64,000 bases of DNA from positions 310,001-374,000 of the forward strand of contig NZ_CYSF01000007.1 of assembly GCF_001458435.1 (NCBI RefSeq), in the 5' to 3' direction. Under the pieces are notes generated by a model. It saw nothing but the letters and a program-made list of their open reading frames with translations, had not been told where the DNA came from and did no database searches. A program made the translations under genes and the position numbers. Position 1 is the stretch's first letter, and each line of letters opens with the position of its first letter. Source of the stretch: Thalassovita mediterranea (GTDB lineage: Bacteria; Pseudomonadota; Alphaproteobacteria; Rhodobacterales; Rhodobacteraceae). Below are positions 52,296-61,295 of this stretch, one piece after another.

Positions 52296-53123
52296 GTGCC
52301 CCAAAAGACGACGCTAGAAATTCCTGATGAACTGTCCACGCCGGTGAAATACGCGGTGCATCAGCGTGGTCGCGATATTTTGGCCATGGTGCGCGCCGCG
52401 CTGAAACATGGGGAGGTGCGGCTGGCGTATCAACCCATTGTGGAGGCGCGGCGCCCTGATCGCATCGCGTTTTATGAGGGGCTGTTTCGGGTGCTGGACG
52501 CCGATGGACGGATTATCCCGGCACGGGATTTTATGCCCTATGCCGAAGATAGCGACATTGGCCGTGATATTGATTGCCGCGCATTGGAAATTGGCCTGCA
52601 GGCCCTGTCTCAGACCGAAGGTCTGCGCCTGTCAATCAACATGTCGGCACGCTCTATCGGGTATGGGAGATGGTCGCAGGTGCTGGAACGGGGATTGGCG
52701 GATGATCCGACAGTTGGCGCGCGCCTTATTCTGGAAATCACCGAAGCATCTGCCATGACAGTACCGGAACTGGTAATCGCGTTTATGCAGCGTTGGCGCC
52801 GCCACGGGATCGCCTTTGCGCTGGATGACTTCGGGGCAGGGGCAACATCGTTTCGCTACCTGCGTGATTTCCGCTTCGACATTGTGAAAATCGACCGTCA
52901 GTTCTGTCATCGGGTCCATTGCAACCGCGATGATCAGGTGTTGGTTCGGGCTATGGCATTGATTGCACAACAATTTGATATGATGACCGTCGCCGAAGGG
53001 GTGGAGGATAGCGCAGACGCTGCATGGCTGCGGCGTGCCGGACTGCATTGCATGCAGGGCTACCATTTTGCCTTGCCACAGCTGCAACCCAGCTGGGAAC
53101 TGCCCGGCCTGAAAACGGCCTAA
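52296..53123 (+). CDS. EAL domain cyclic-di-GMP phosphodiesterase
   Basis: About 275-aa stand-alone EAL protein. Active-site motifs are intact: YEGLFR (EAL), [35 protein letters not shown] and QGYHF. No GGDEF, TM or sensor domain. Start chosen at GTG 52296, which has AAAGGA at ideal spacing; an in-frame GTG at 52281 has none. Likely lowers c-di-GMP, affecting motility, attachment or storage. It precedes the PHB genes by 154 bases. Confidence 0.92.
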   Translation: MPQKTTLEIPDELSTPVKYAVHQRGRDILAMVRAALKHGEVRLAYQPIVEARRPDRIAFYEGLFRVLDADGRIIPARDFMPYAEDSDIGRDIDCRALEIGLQALSQTEGLRLSINMSARSIGYGRWSQVLERGLADDPTVGARLILEITEASAMTVPELVIAFMQRWRRHGIAFALDDFGAGATSFRYLRDFRFDIVKIDRQFCHRVHCNRDDQVLVRAMALIAQQFDMMTVAEGVEDSADAAWLRRAGLHCMQGYHFALPQLQPSWELPGLKTA

Positions 53124-53277
53124 GGGTAATAATGTTGCTTGTTTGTCGCCGCTTGGAAAATCAAAGAAACGCGAATCTTGCCGCATTGCAGCAAATACAC
53201 TATCACTTAGCGTAAGGCGGCAAGTGTTGGGGCCTGTCCCGATGCCAAACCGCCATGCTTTTGGTGGAGGAAAACAC

Positions 53278-54456
53278 ATGACGAATGTCGTCATCGTATC
53301 GGCAGCACGTACCGCTGTTGGTTCATTCAACGGATCTTTTGCAAATACGCCCGCGCATGACATGGGCTCTGCCGTTCTGGAAGCGCTGGTCGCGCGTGCA
53401 GGCATCGAAAAGGCGGACGTGTCTGAAACCATTCTGGGTCAAGTGTTGACCGCCGGTCAGGGTCAAAACCCTGCACGTCAGGCGCATATCAACGCGGGTC
53501 TGCCCATCGAAAGCGCTGCTTGGGGCATCAACCAAGTGTGTGGTTCGGGTCTGCGGGCCGTTGCGCTGGCCGCGCAGCACATCCAGTTGGGTGATGCGTC
53601 GATCGTAGCCGCGGGTGGTCAGGAAAACATGTCCCTCAGCCCCCACGTGTCGCACCTGCGCGCGGGCACCAAAATGGGCGATGTCAAATACATCGATTCG
53701 ATGATCCGTGATGGCCTGTGGGATGCGTTCAACGGCTACCACATGGGTCAGACTGCTGAAAATGTCGCTGAGAAATGGCAGATCAGCCGCGACATGCAGG
53801 ACGAATTTGCCCTTGCTTCGCAGAACAAAGCTGAAGCCGCGCAAAAGGCCGGCCGCTTTGAGGATGAAATCATCCCCTTCACCATCAAAACCCGTAAGGG
53901 CGACATCGTGGTCGACAAGGATGAGTACATTCGTCACGGCGCCACGATTGAGGCGATGCAGAAAATGCGCCCCGCGTTCCTGCGCGACGGTGGCACCGTC
54001 ACCGCAGCCAACGCATCTGGCCTCAACGACGGCGCTGCAGGCGTCCTGCTGATGAGCGCGGAAGAAGCGGAAAAGCGCGGTCTGGAACCGCTGGCCCGCA
54101 TCGCATCACATGCTACCGCAGGCCTTGATCCGAAAATCATGGGCGTGGGTCCGATCTATGCGTCGCGCAAAGCGCTGGACAAGGCCGGTTGGGCTGCGGC
54201 TGATCTGGATCTGGTCGAAGCAAACGAAGCTTTCGCCGCACAGGCCTGTGCCGTGAACAAGGATATGGACTGGGATCCTGAAAAGGTGAACGTCAACGGC
54301 GGGGCCATCGCTATTGGTCACCCGATTGGCGCCTCTGGTGCGCGAATCCTCAACACCCTGTTGTTCGAAATGAAACGTCGCGATGCCAAAAAAGGTCTCG
54401 CCACGCTCTGCATCGGTGGCGGCATGGGCGTTGCCATGTGTCTGGAACGCCCCTGA
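53278..54456 (+). CDS. phaA: acetyl-CoA C-acetyltransferase (beta-ketothiolase)
   Basis: 392-aa thiolase. Nucleophile Cys88 in [32 protein letters not shown] supplies the catalytic His and CIGGGMGVA the second Cys. Condenses two acetyl-CoA to acetoacetyl-CoA, the first step of PHB storage. AGGAAAAC precedes ATG 53278; an in-frame upstream extension has no homology. Followed by a terminator and then phaB. Confidence 0.95.
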   Translation: MTNVVIVSAARTAVGSFNGSFANTPAHDMGSAVLEALVARAGIEKADVSETILGQVLTAGQGQNPARQAHINAGLPIESAAWGINQVCGSGLRAVALAAQHIQLGDASIVAAGGQENMSLSPHVSHLRAGTKMGDVKYIDSMIRDGLWDAFNGYHMGQTAENVAEKWQISRDMQDEFALASQNKAEAAQKAGRFEDEIIPFTIKTRKGDIVVDKDEYIRHGATIEAMQKMRPAFLRDGGTVTAANASGLNDGAAGVLLMSAEEAEKRGLEPLARIASHATAGLDPKIMGVGPIYASRKALDKAGWAAADLDLVEANEAFAAQACAVNKDMDWDPEKVNVNGGAIAIGHPIGASGARILNTLLFEMKRRDAKKGLATLCIGGGMGVAMCLERP

Positions 54457-54485
54457 GGGCGCCGGTGACAGGTTGATGACATATC

Positions 54486-54513
54486 AAAGGGCGCCCCTGT
54501 GGCGCCCTTTTTT
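54486..54513 (+). terminator. terminator of phaA
   Basis: GGGCGCC (54489-54495), loop CCTGT, GGCGCCC (54501-54507) and TTTTTT, 30 bases after phaA. phaB can then be expressed separately. Confidence 0.9.
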
Positions 54514-54516
54514 AAT

Positions 54517-54571
54517 ATTTTCTGCGCCAAAATGCTGCGTTTGCGAAAAAAAACGCTACAGCGCAGAAAAT
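54517..54571. promoter_or_regulatory. CTGC/GCAG-rich inverted repeat upstream of phaB
   Basis: ATTTTCTGCGC (54517-54527) and GCGCAGAAAAT (54561-54571) are perfect 11-bp inverted arms. Between them lie more CTGCG/TTGCG repeats and an inner GCGTTT/AAACGC stem (54537-54542, 54551-54556). PhaR, the PHB repressor of related bacteria, binds CTGC..GCAG-type sites, so this is a plausible PhaR operator. Confidence 0.6.
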
Positions 54572-54650
54572 TCACCACGTAACAATGTTGCGTAAATGAC
54601 TTTTAATGGGTAACAGTATTGCCAGCTGAATTTTGGGACGGAGATCAAAC

Positions 54651-55373
54651 ATGGCTCGTATCGCACTCGTAACTGGTGGCTCGCGCGGCATCGGCGCGGC
54701 TATTTCCAAGAAACTGAAATCGCAGGGCTTCGAAGTGGCGGCAACCTATGCCGGCAACGATGAGGCGGCGGCGAAGTTCACCGAAGAAACCGGTATCAAG
54801 ACCTACAAATGGAACGTCGCCTCTTACGAAGAAAGCGCCGAGGGCATCGCCAAGGTTGAGGCTGATCTGGGCCCGATCGACACCGTTGTTGCCAACGCTG
54901 GCATCACCCGTGACGCACCTTTCCACAAGATGACCCCGGAACAGTGGCATCAGGTGGTCGACACCAACCTGACCGGTGTGTTCAACACTGTTCACCCGAT
55001 CTGGCCGGGCATGCGCGAGCGCAAGTTTGGCCGCGTGATCGTCATCAGCTCGATCAACGGTCAAAAGGGGCAGTTCGCACAGGTGAACTACGCCGCGACC
55101 AAAGCGGGCGATCTGGGTATCGTGAAATCGCTGGCCCAAGAAGGCGCGCGCGCAGGCATCACCGCCAACGCGATCTGCCCGGGCTACATCGCCACCGACA
55201 TGGTGATGGCAGTGCCGGAAAAGGTTCGCGAATCGATCATCGCACAGATCCCCACCGGTCGTCTGGGCGAACCGGAAGAGATCGCAAACTGCGTGGCCTT
55301 CCTGGCCTCTGACGAAGCGGCGTTCCTGAACGGCTCGACCATTTCCGCAAACGGCGGTCAGTTCTTCGTCTGA
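54651..55373 (+). CDS. phaB: acetoacetyl-CoA reductase
   Basis: 240-aa short-chain dehydrogenase. NADPH loop VTGGSRGIGAAI (8-19), then the catalytic Tyr147 and Lys151 in YAATK. Reduces acetoacetyl-CoA to (R)-3-hydroxybutyryl-CoA for PHB. GGAG lies just before ATG 54651; the longer in-frame start lacks it. No phaC in the window, so synthase and phasins lie elsewhere. Confidence 0.95.
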   Translation: MARIALVTGGSRGIGAAISKKLKSQGFEVAATYAGNDEAAAKFTEETGIKTYKWNVASYEESAEGIAKVEADLGPIDTVVANAGITRDAPFHKMTPEQWHQVVDTNLTGVFNTVHPIWPGMRERKFGRVIVISSINGQKGQFAQVNYAATKAGDLGIVKSLAQEGARAGITANAICPGYIATDMVMAVPEKVRESIIAQIPTGRLGEPEEIANCVAFLASDEAAFLNGSTISANGGQFFV

Positions 55374-55394
55374 TCTGACGCCACGCGCATACCA

Positions 55395-55432
55395 GAAAGG
55401 CCGCCCACGGGTTTCCCCGGGGCGGCCTTTTC
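55395..55432. terminator. bidirectional terminator between phaB and a small minus-strand gene
   Basis: AAAGGCCGCCC (55396-55406) and GGGCGGCCTTT (55420-55430): perfect 11-bp arms with short A/T runs on both sides, between convergent genes. Confidence 0.85.
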
Positions 55433-55453
55433 GTCGCGTAAGTCCTGAAAGGA

Positions 55454-55612
55454 TCAGGTCAGCGGGACGGTTCCGTAAGTGTCTGCCACTGGTTTGGCAG
55501 GCGCAGCGGAACGAAACAGGCTGCGAAAGAGACCGGTAAATGCGGCCGCGCGGGCGGCATGGGCGGCGGCGTAGGCGTCTTGGGTCTGGCGGTTGTGCGA
55601 AACTTCGATCAT
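55454..55612 (-). CDS. small basic hypothetical protein
   Basis: 52-aa protein, start MIEVSHNRQTQDAYAAAHAA. The central helix AAFTGLFRSLFRSAAPAKP is Arg/Ala-rich and amphipathic, as in short DUF1127-related proteins. AAGGAG precedes the ATG at 55612. A longer in-frame start (55687) would cross into the LysR palindrome region and has no ribosome site. Function unknown. Confidence 0.6.
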   Translation of the reverse strand: MIEVSHNRQTQDAYAAAHAARAAAFTGLFRSLFRSAAPAKPVADTYGTVPLT

Positions 55613-55703
55613 TTGGCGTCTCCTTTGTCTTGGGTTTGAAGAATTCTGAACTGACTTCAATATGCGCATCCCTAGTGCGTTCGACAAACGAGTGTTTCCA
55701 AGG

Positions 55704-55730
55704 TGTCAGTTAAGGTGTATTTAACTGACA
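55704..55730. promoter_or_regulatory. perfect palindrome overlapping the LysR start codon
   Basis: TGTCAGTTAA (55704-55713) and TTAACTGACA (55721-55730) are exact 10-bp inverted arms with a 7-base spacer. The last base of the right arm is the A of the ATG (55730). This is a strong candidate autoregulatory operator, or an mRNA hairpin that masks the start. Confidence 0.75.
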
Positions 55731-56677
55731 TGTCGGATCGTCTGCCCCCACTAACCGCCCTGCGCGCCTTTGAGGCTGCGGCGCGCCATATGTCCTTTGC
55801 CCAAGCAGCGGCGGAATTGCATGTGACGCCTGCCGCGCTGTCTTATCAGATCAAATCCCTTGAAGAGCATCTGGGCGCGCCGCTGTTCATCCGTCTGAAC
55901 CGCGCGGTGGAGTTGACAGAGGCAGGCCGTGCCCTTGCCCCGGGCACGTCCGAGGCGTTTCAAACCCTGTCGAATGCGTGGCGCAGTACCAAGCGGTTGC
56001 AGGACAACACGACGCTCAATGTCACTGCAGGCCCTGCGTTCACGGCAAAATGGATGGCGCCGCGGCTATATGAATTTGCTCGGGCCCATCCCGACATTGA
56101 TTTGCGGTTTTCCGCAGCGCTGAGAATCATGGATTTTGACCGTGATGAGGTCGATGTCGCTATTCGGTTCGGCTATGGCCCGGATCATGGTCTGTGGTCA
56201 GAACCGCTGAGCAGCGAATGGTTCACACCTGTGATGACACCTGAATTGGCGGAACAGTTCCCAACACCAGAGAGCCTGATCAACGCTCCGTTGATTTTTG
56301 ACGAATCGACCAGTTTTCTGCGCCCTCAGTGTGATTGGCAGACGTGGTTTCGTGCGGTCGGGGTTGATCACAACCCCAGTCACGGTTTGCATTTTTCTGG
56401 CGCGGATCACGCAGTTGATGCGGCGCTCGCTGGTGTCGGGGTGGTTCTGGGTCGCCGCGCAATGGTGATCAAAGACATCTTTGATGGTCGGTTGGTGGCA
56501 CCTTATGGCGTTGCATTGGGAACCAAGGCCCATTTCCGGTTTATTTGCCGATTGGGGACCGAACAGCGACCGCAGATCGTGGCCTTTCGCGATTGGATGC
56601 TTGCAGAGATTGCGAAAACCATTTCTGTTCATCAGGCTTTAACTGTCGTCCCCGTAGAAGAGGTTGCATCCGCATGA
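55730..56677 (+). CDS. LysR family regulator, GcvA subfamily
   Basis: 315-aa regulator. N-terminal winged helix: LPPLTALRAFEAAARHMSFA, then AELHVTPAALSYQIKSLEEH (recognition helix). The C-terminal co-inducer-binding domain has EFARAHPDIDLRF and ADHAVDAALAGVGVVLGRR. Closest in pattern to GcvA-type regulators. The ATG at 55730 fits the family start; a GTG at 55703 is in frame. No clear ribosome site precedes either. Coupled (4-base overlap) to a DMT exporter, its likely target. Confidence 0.93.
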   Translation: MSDRLPPLTALRAFEAAARHMSFAQAAAELHVTPAALSYQIKSLEEHLGAPLFIRLNRAVELTEAGRALAPGTSEAFQTLSNAWRSTKRLQDNTTLNVTAGPAFTAKWMAPRLYEFARAHPDIDLRFSAALRIMDFDRDEVDVAIRFGYGPDHGLWSEPLSSEWFTPVMTPELAEQFPTPESLINAPLIFDESTSFLRPQCDWQTWFRAVGVDHNPSHGLHFSGADHAVDAALAGVGVVLGRRAMVIKDIFDGRLVAPYGVALGTKAHFRFICRLGTEQRPQIVAFRDWMLAEIAKTISVHQALTVVPVEEVASA

Positions 56678-57549
56678 CCATGACGTTCACTCGCAGTCGT
56701 GCCACTGGCATTGGGTTTGTTGCGGTTTTGTTGTGGTCGTTGTTGGCGCTGTTCACGGTGGGCAGTGCGCCGACCCCGCCGCTGTTGCTGAACGCGCTGT
56801 GTTTCGCCATCGGCGGCACGCTGGGGGTCATCTGGACGCTACGCACGGGCGGTTTGGGGATGCTGCGGCGGGTGCCGCTGAAGGTGTATGTATTCGGCAC
56901 CATCGGGCTGTTTGGCTATCACGCGCTCTATTTCAGCGCGTTGCGGTTGGCCCCTCCGGCACAGGCGGGGCTGATCGCGTATCTTTGGCCGCTGCTGATT
57001 GTCCTGTTTTCCGGTCTACTGCCGGGTGAACGACTGCGGGCGGGCCATTTCATCGGCGGGCTGATTGGGTTTGGCGGTGCTGCCTTGATCATTCAGGGTG
57101 GCGGCAGCGGTTTCGACACCGTGGCCTTGCCCGGGTATCTGCTGGCGCTAGGATGCGCGCTGTTCTGGTCGGGGTATTCCGTCCTATCCCGCCGTTTGGG
57201 GGATGTCCCGACGGAGGCTGTGGCGGTCTTTTGTCTGGCCACCGCTGTTCTGTCGGCCGCGTTGCATCTGGTGGTGGAACAAACCGTTTGGCCACAGGGC
57301 GTGATTGGCTGGGGCAGCACACTGGCGCTGGGATTGGGGCCTGTCGGGTTGGCTTTCTATGTCTGGGATATTGGGGTGAAACAGGGCGACATTCAGTTGT
57401 TGGGCGTCAGTTCTTACGCGGCGCCTTTGTTGTCGACATTGGTTCTGGTGGGGGTGGGGATTGCCGCGCCCAGCTGGACACTGGGGCTAGCGGCCTGTTT
57501 GATCACGGGCGGCGCGGCATTGGCAGCACGCGCCAGCCTCAAAGGATAA
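56674..57549 (+). CDS. DMT superfamily transporter (EamA)
   Basis: 291-aa membrane protein with ten hydrophobic segments in two EamA repeats. YAAPLLSTLVLVG and AYLWPLLIVLFSGLL are typical. Overlaps the LysR stop by 4 bases (ATGA), so the regulator and exporter are co-translated; the palindrome at the LysR start may thus control both. Resembles YddG-like aromatic or amino-acid exporters, but the substrate is not readable. Confidence 0.9.
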   Translation: MTMTFTRSRATGIGFVAVLLWSLLALFTVGSAPTPPLLLNALCFAIGGTLGVIWTLRTGGLGMLRRVPLKVYVFGTIGLFGYHALYFSALRLAPPAQAGLIAYLWPLLIVLFSGLLPGERLRAGHFIGGLIGFGGAALIIQGGGSGFDTVALPGYLLALGCALFWSGYSVLSRRLGDVPTEAVAVFCLATAVLSAALHLVVEQTVWPQGVIGWGSTLALGLGPVGLAFYVWDIGVKQGDIQLLGVSSYAAPLLSTLVLVGVGIAAPSWTLGLAACLITGGAALAARASLKG

Positions 57550-57552
57550 CCC

Positions 57553-57726
57553 TTATGCGGGTTCTGCGCTGAGACGGGTGATCTCTTCTTTCAGGCGCAG
57601 TTTCTGTTTCTTCATTTCGGCAATTTCCGCATCCGAGGTGCCGGGCGCACGCTGTGCTGCCTCAACCCGATGCGAGAGGTCACTGTGTTTCTTCTTCAAC
57701 TCTTCGATGTGCGAAGTCAGACCCAT
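57553..57726 (-). CDS. DUF465 (YdcH) family protein
   Basis: 57-aa, highly charged helical-hairpin protein: MGLTSHIEELKKKHSDLSHR, then an EIAEMKKQKLRLKEEI helix. This is the small YdcH/DUF465 family, found near cell-division or stress genes but of unproven function. GGAG at good spacing before ATG 57726. Convergent with the DMT gene. Confidence 0.85.
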   Translation of the reverse strand: MGLTSHIEELKKKHSDLSHRVEAAQRAPGTSDAEIAEMKKQKLRLKEEITRLSAEPA

Positions 57727-57818
57727 GTAAATCTCCTCTCTTTATTGTGATAGACGTCCACTGCATCACATAAAATGCCCTCTGTCACGCCGCAGTGCGG
57801 CGGACGGCTAAAAATAGC

Positions 57819-58571
57819 TTAACCGCCGAAAGGCAATGCTGCGCCATCGCGCAAAACGGCGCGCACTTTGGGCGCGTAATCCTCGCCATCGTGCAGGTGT
57901 TCGGGGCCTTCGTGCATCACGATCCCATTATGCAGGCGAAAATCGGCGCGTCCGTTTTTGCGGCCACGGATCAGCACCAGCTGCGCTTCGCGGCCCGCGC
58001 GTGGGGTTAGCGGTTGTACCTCTAGCGACCCGAGCAGAGGCTGCATCGCCATGATCAGTTCCGGCAGGCGTTCGATCCGCTGGATGAAGGTCACGTACCC
58101 CTTGGGCGCGCAGCGTTTTGCGGCCACCTCGACCCATTTCGCCAGCGGCGTGTCTCCGGCAAAGGCGATGTCACGCCCCGGATCCGTTGCCGCTGTCGAT
58201 CGGTCGCGCTGAAAATAGGGTGGGTTCGCGAAAACGTGATCAAACTGACGCTGGCGCAGGTCGGCGGGCAGGGCGCTGAGGTCGGCGATTTCGACGGTGA
58301 AATCAACGCCCGCCTCAGCCGCGTTGCGCTGCGCGAGCGCTGCGTAATCGGCCTGCAGCTCAACCCCTGTGACCGTCATCCCCGGCACCCGCGCCATCAG
58401 GCACAGTGAGGCCACCCCAACGCCACAGCCCAGTTCCAGCGCGCTTTGTCCGGCCTGTGCTGGCAGGGATGCGGCCAACAAAACGGGATCGACGCCCGCA
58501 CGGTAGCCCTGTGCCGGTTGCCACGCGCGCACGCGGCCGTTCAGAAAATCCGTATGGGTCAGCGATTGCAC
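57819..58571 (-). CDS. tRNA1(Val) (adenine-37-N6)-methyltransferase-like (TrmN6)
   Basis: 250-aa class I SAM methyltransferase. SAM loop ALELGCGVGVASLCL (about 44-58) and the N6-adenine catalytic motif ANPPYFQRD (about 114-122). Family pattern of YfiC/TrmN6, which methylates A37 of tRNA-Val, although other substrates are possible. It lies 4 bases after the DUF2007 gene on the same strand, so it is co-transcribed with it. Confidence 0.9.
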   Translation of the reverse strand: MQSLTHTDFLNGRVRAWQPAQGYRAGVDPVLLAASLPAQAGQSALELGCGVGVASLCLMARVPGMTVTGVELQADYAALAQRNAAEAGVDFTVEIADLSALPADLRQRQFDHVFANPPYFQRDRSTAATDPGRDIAFAGDTPLAKWVEVAAKRCAPKGYVTFIQRIERLPELIMAMQPLLGSLEVQPLTPRAGREAQLVLIRGRKNGRADFRLHNGIVMHEGPEHLHDGEDYAPKVRAVLRDGAALPFGG

Positions 58572-58575
58572 GGCC

Positions 58576-58791
58576 TCAGCCTTCCAGCGCGATGCCGTTG
58601 TCGGTCAGCACCTTCTCTGCCTCGGCGTGATCATCGGGATGAACCATCAGCCGACGTGGCAAAATGCCGATACTACCCTCAAGGACGCTCATATTTACGT
58701 CCATTTCAAAGCAGTCTATACCCTCCCCCTGAAGCAGAGCTTTGGCAAAGGCGATCGACGTCGGGTCGGTGGTGCGAAGCAGTTGTTTCAT
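58576..58791 (-). CDS. DUF2007 domain protein
   Basis: 71-aa cytosolic protein: MKQLLRTTDPTSIAFAKALL at the start and LPRRLMVHPDDHAEAEKVL near the end match DUF2007 (putative signal-transducing protein, PII-like or ACT-like size). The ATG at 58791 is the family start; longer in-frame starts overlap ispB and have no homology. Operon with the TrmN6-like gene. Confidence 0.85.
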   Translation of the reverse strand: MKQLLRTTDPTSIAFAKALLQGEGIDCFEMDVNMSVLEGSIGILPRRLMVHPDDHAEAEKVLTDNGIALEG

Positions 58792-58844
58792 ATCGGGGAA
58801 AATAGGGGCACGGCATAGCATTTGTCGACCCATGGACGGACAAG

Positions 58845-59846
58845 ATGAACCTGGATCACGCAAGCACAAAACCGCATGAGCGACTGGCAGCCCATCTGGA
58901 GGACAAGCTGCGCGAGGTGAATGATATGATTCACACCCGCATGATGTCTGAAAATGCGCCGCGTATCCCGCAGGTGACTGCGCATTTGATTGATGCAGGC
59001 GGCAAACGTCTGCGCCCGATGTTGACGCTGGCGGCGGCAGATATGTGTGGCTATCGCGGCGAATATGACGTGCATCTGGCGACAACGGTGGAATTTATCC
59101 ATACCGCGACCCTGCTGCATGACGATGTGGTCGACGAAAGCGCACAGCGCCGCGGTCGCCCGACTGCAAACCTGATGTGGGACAACAAATCGTCGGTTTT
59201 GGTTGGCGACTACCTGTTTTCTCGCGCCTTCCAGATGATGGTGGAACCGGGCAGCCTGCGGGTTCTGTCTATCCTTTCCAACGCCTCGGCCACCATTGCC
59301 GAGGGTGAGGTTCTGCAGCTGAGCGCGGCGCAGGATCTGGCCACGGATGAGGGTGTTTACCTGAAGGTTGTGCGCGGCAAGACGGCGGCGCTTTTTTCCG
59401 CCGCGACCGAGGTGGGCGGCGTGATCGCCGACGCGCCAGAGGATCAGGTGAAGGCGCTGTTTGATTATGGCGATGCTTTGGGCATTTCCTTCCAGATCGT
59501 GGACGATCTGTTGGATTATCAGGGTGACAGCTCTGCCACCGGTAAAAACATTGGCGACGATTTCCGCGAACGCAAACTGACCCTGCCGGTGATCAAAGCG
59601 GTGGCCAAGGCGGATGACGAAGAACGTGCCTTCTGGGTGCGCACCATCGAAAAGGGCCGTCAGGAAGAGGGCGATCTGGAACACGCCTTGGAGCTGCTGC
59701 ACAAGCACAAGGCACTGGAGGAAACCCGCGATGATGCACTGGCCTGGGCGGCCAAGGCCAAGGATGCGCTGAATGCCCTGCCGGATCATCCGGTGCGGCA
59801 ACTGCTGGTGGAAATCGCCGACTACGTGGTGGCGCGTATCAGCTGA
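58845..59846 (+). CDS. ispB: long-chain polyprenyl diphosphate synthase
   Basis: 333-aa trans-polyprenyl synthase that builds the ubiquinone side chain. First Asp motif LLHDDVVDES (about 88-97) and second DDLLDYQGD (about 220-228); KNIGDDFRERKLTLPVI supplies a Lys/Arg site. Chain length (octa- or deca-) is not decidable by eye; Q10 is usual in alphaproteobacteria. Supplies ubiA. Confidence 0.94.
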   Translation: MNLDHASTKPHERLAAHLEDKLREVNDMIHTRMMSENAPRIPQVTAHLIDAGGKRLRPMLTLAAADMCGYRGEYDVHLATTVEFIHTATLLHDDVVDESAQRRGRPTANLMWDNKSSVLVGDYLFSRAFQMMVEPGSLRVLSILSNASATIAEGEVLQLSAAQDLATDEGVYLKVVRGKTAALFSAATEVGGVIADAPEDQVKALFDYGDALGISFQIVDDLLDYQGDSSATGKNIGDDFRERKLTLPVIKAVAKADDEERAFWVRTIEKGRQEEGDLEHALELLHKHKALEETRDDALAWAAKAKDALNALPDHPVRQLLVEIADYVVARIS

Positions 59847-59994
59847 TCGCGGCCCGCGCACAGTATCGCGGCAATTGTGTTGGTACGATTGCCGCGTTGA
59901 TCCAAACACTTGATCTGTTATGACCGCTTGAAACTATACTGCATGCAGGCCGCAGCCTGTGCGCAGTGGTCAAGATTGGACAAGGGGCGGACGC

Positions 59995-61260
59995 ATGGAT
60001 CACTTCCTTTACAAAGATGGCGCATTGCACGCCGAAGACGTGGCGATTGCAGATATCGCAGCGGCTGTTGGCACGCCGTTTTACTGCTATTCCACCGCAA
60101 CGCTGTTGCGCCACTTCACCCTGTTTGATGAGGCGCTGGCGGGCATGGACCATCTGGTTTGCTACGCGATGAAGGCGGCATCGAACCAGGCGATCCTGAA
60201 AACGCTGGCGCAGGCTGGCGCGGGCATGGATGTGGTGTCGGGGGGGGAATACGCCCGTGCGATTGCCGCCGGTGTGCCGGGGGACAAGATCGTCTTTTCC
60301 GGCGTCGGCAAAACCCATGAGGAAATTCGCGCGGCCCTGACCGGTGGCATTCGTCAGTTCAACGTTGAGTCCGAGCCAGAGATGGAGGTGATCAACGAGG
60401 TGGCGCTGTCGCTGGGCACCGTGGCGCCGATCACTGTGCGGGTGAACCCAGATGTCGACGCGAAAACCCACGCCAAAATCGCCACCGGTAAATCGGAAAA
60501 CAAGTTCGGCATCCCCATCGCCCGCGCGCGTGAAGTGTATGCCCGCGCGGCCGCACTGCCCGGGTTGAGGGTGGTGGGCATTGATGTGCATATCGGCAGC
60601 CAGTTGACTGATTTGGAGCCTTTCCGTCTGGCCTACCGCAAGGTTGCGGCCCTGACCGAAGAGCTGCGCGCAGATGGCCACGACATCATCCGCCTTGATC
60701 TGGGCGGCGGCCTTGGCATTCCCTACACCCGCTCGAACGAAGCACCGCCGCTGCCGGTGGAATACGGCGCCATGATCAAGGAAGAACTGGGCCATCTGGG
60801 CTGCGAGATCGAGATTGAACCAGGGCGCCTGATTGCAGGCAACGCAGGCATCATGGTGTCCAAGGTGATCTATGTGAAATCCGGCGAAGGTCGCGATTTC
60901 CTGATTCTGGATGGCGCGATGAACGATCTGCTGCGCCCTGCCATGTATGATGCGCACCATGATATCGTGTCAGTCGTCGAGCCTGCACCGGGCGTGGAAC
61001 AGCAGCCCTACGATATCGTTGGGCCCGTCTGCGAAACCGGTGACACCTTTGCCAAGGAACGCATGATGGCGCCGCTGTCGGCAGGGGATCTGGTCGCCTT
61101 CCGCTCGGCTGGGGCCTATGGCGCGGTGATGGCCAGCGAATACAACACCCGCCCTCTGATCCCAGAGGTGCTGGTGCATGGTGATCAATTTGCTGTCATC
61201 CGTCAGCGCCCGACGTTTGACGAAATGCTGAAACGCGATACCATCCCAGACTGGCTGTAA
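59995..61260 (+). CDS. lysA: diaminopimelate decarboxylase
   Basis: 421-aa PLP enzyme that makes lysine. PLP Lys60 in CYAMKAASNQ, phosphate loop DLGGGLGIPY, and GPVCETGDTFAKERM with the active-site Cys. The ATG at 59995 is the family start. The 148 bases before it show no gene. Followed by a hairpin (61268-61288) and the DUF4175 protein 35 bases downstream. Confidence 0.96.
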   Translation: MDHFLYKDGALHAEDVAIADIAAAVGTPFYCYSTATLLRHFTLFDEALAGMDHLVCYAMKAASNQAILKTLAQAGAGMDVVSGGEYARAIAAGVPGDKIVFSGVGKTHEEIRAALTGGIRQFNVESEPEMEVINEVALSLGTVAPITVRVNPDVDAKTHAKIATGKSENKFGIPIARAREVYARAAALPGLRVVGIDVHIGSQLTDLEPFRLAYRKVAALTEELRADGHDIIRLDLGGGLGIPYTRSNEAPPLPVEYGAMIKEELGHLGCEIEIEPGRLIAGNAGIMVSKVIYVKSGEGRDFLILDGAMNDLLRPAMYDAHHDIVSVVEPAPGVEQQPYDIVGPVCETGDTFAKERMMAPLSAGDLVAFRSAGAYGAVMASEYNTRPLIPEVLVHGDQFAVIRQRPTFDEMLKRDTIPDWL

Positions 61261-61267
61261 CCGCATC

Positions 61268-61288
61268 CCCTGCGGTCGCACCGCAGGG
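61268..61288 (+). promoter_or_regulatory. hairpin between lysA and the DUF4175 gene
   Basis: CCCTGCGG (61268-61275), loop TCGCA, CCGCAGGG (61281-61288). The right arm runs into the ribosome site GGGAGAGG (61286-61293) of the next gene. No T-run, so it is a possible RBS-masking hairpin rather than a terminator. Confidence 0.5.
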
Positions 61289-61295
61289 AGAGGCT

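Noticed and set aside
53132-53215. Short open frame (27 codons) between the EAL gene and phaA
   Set aside because: No clear ribosome site and no coding bias; the region is more likely the phaA promoter.
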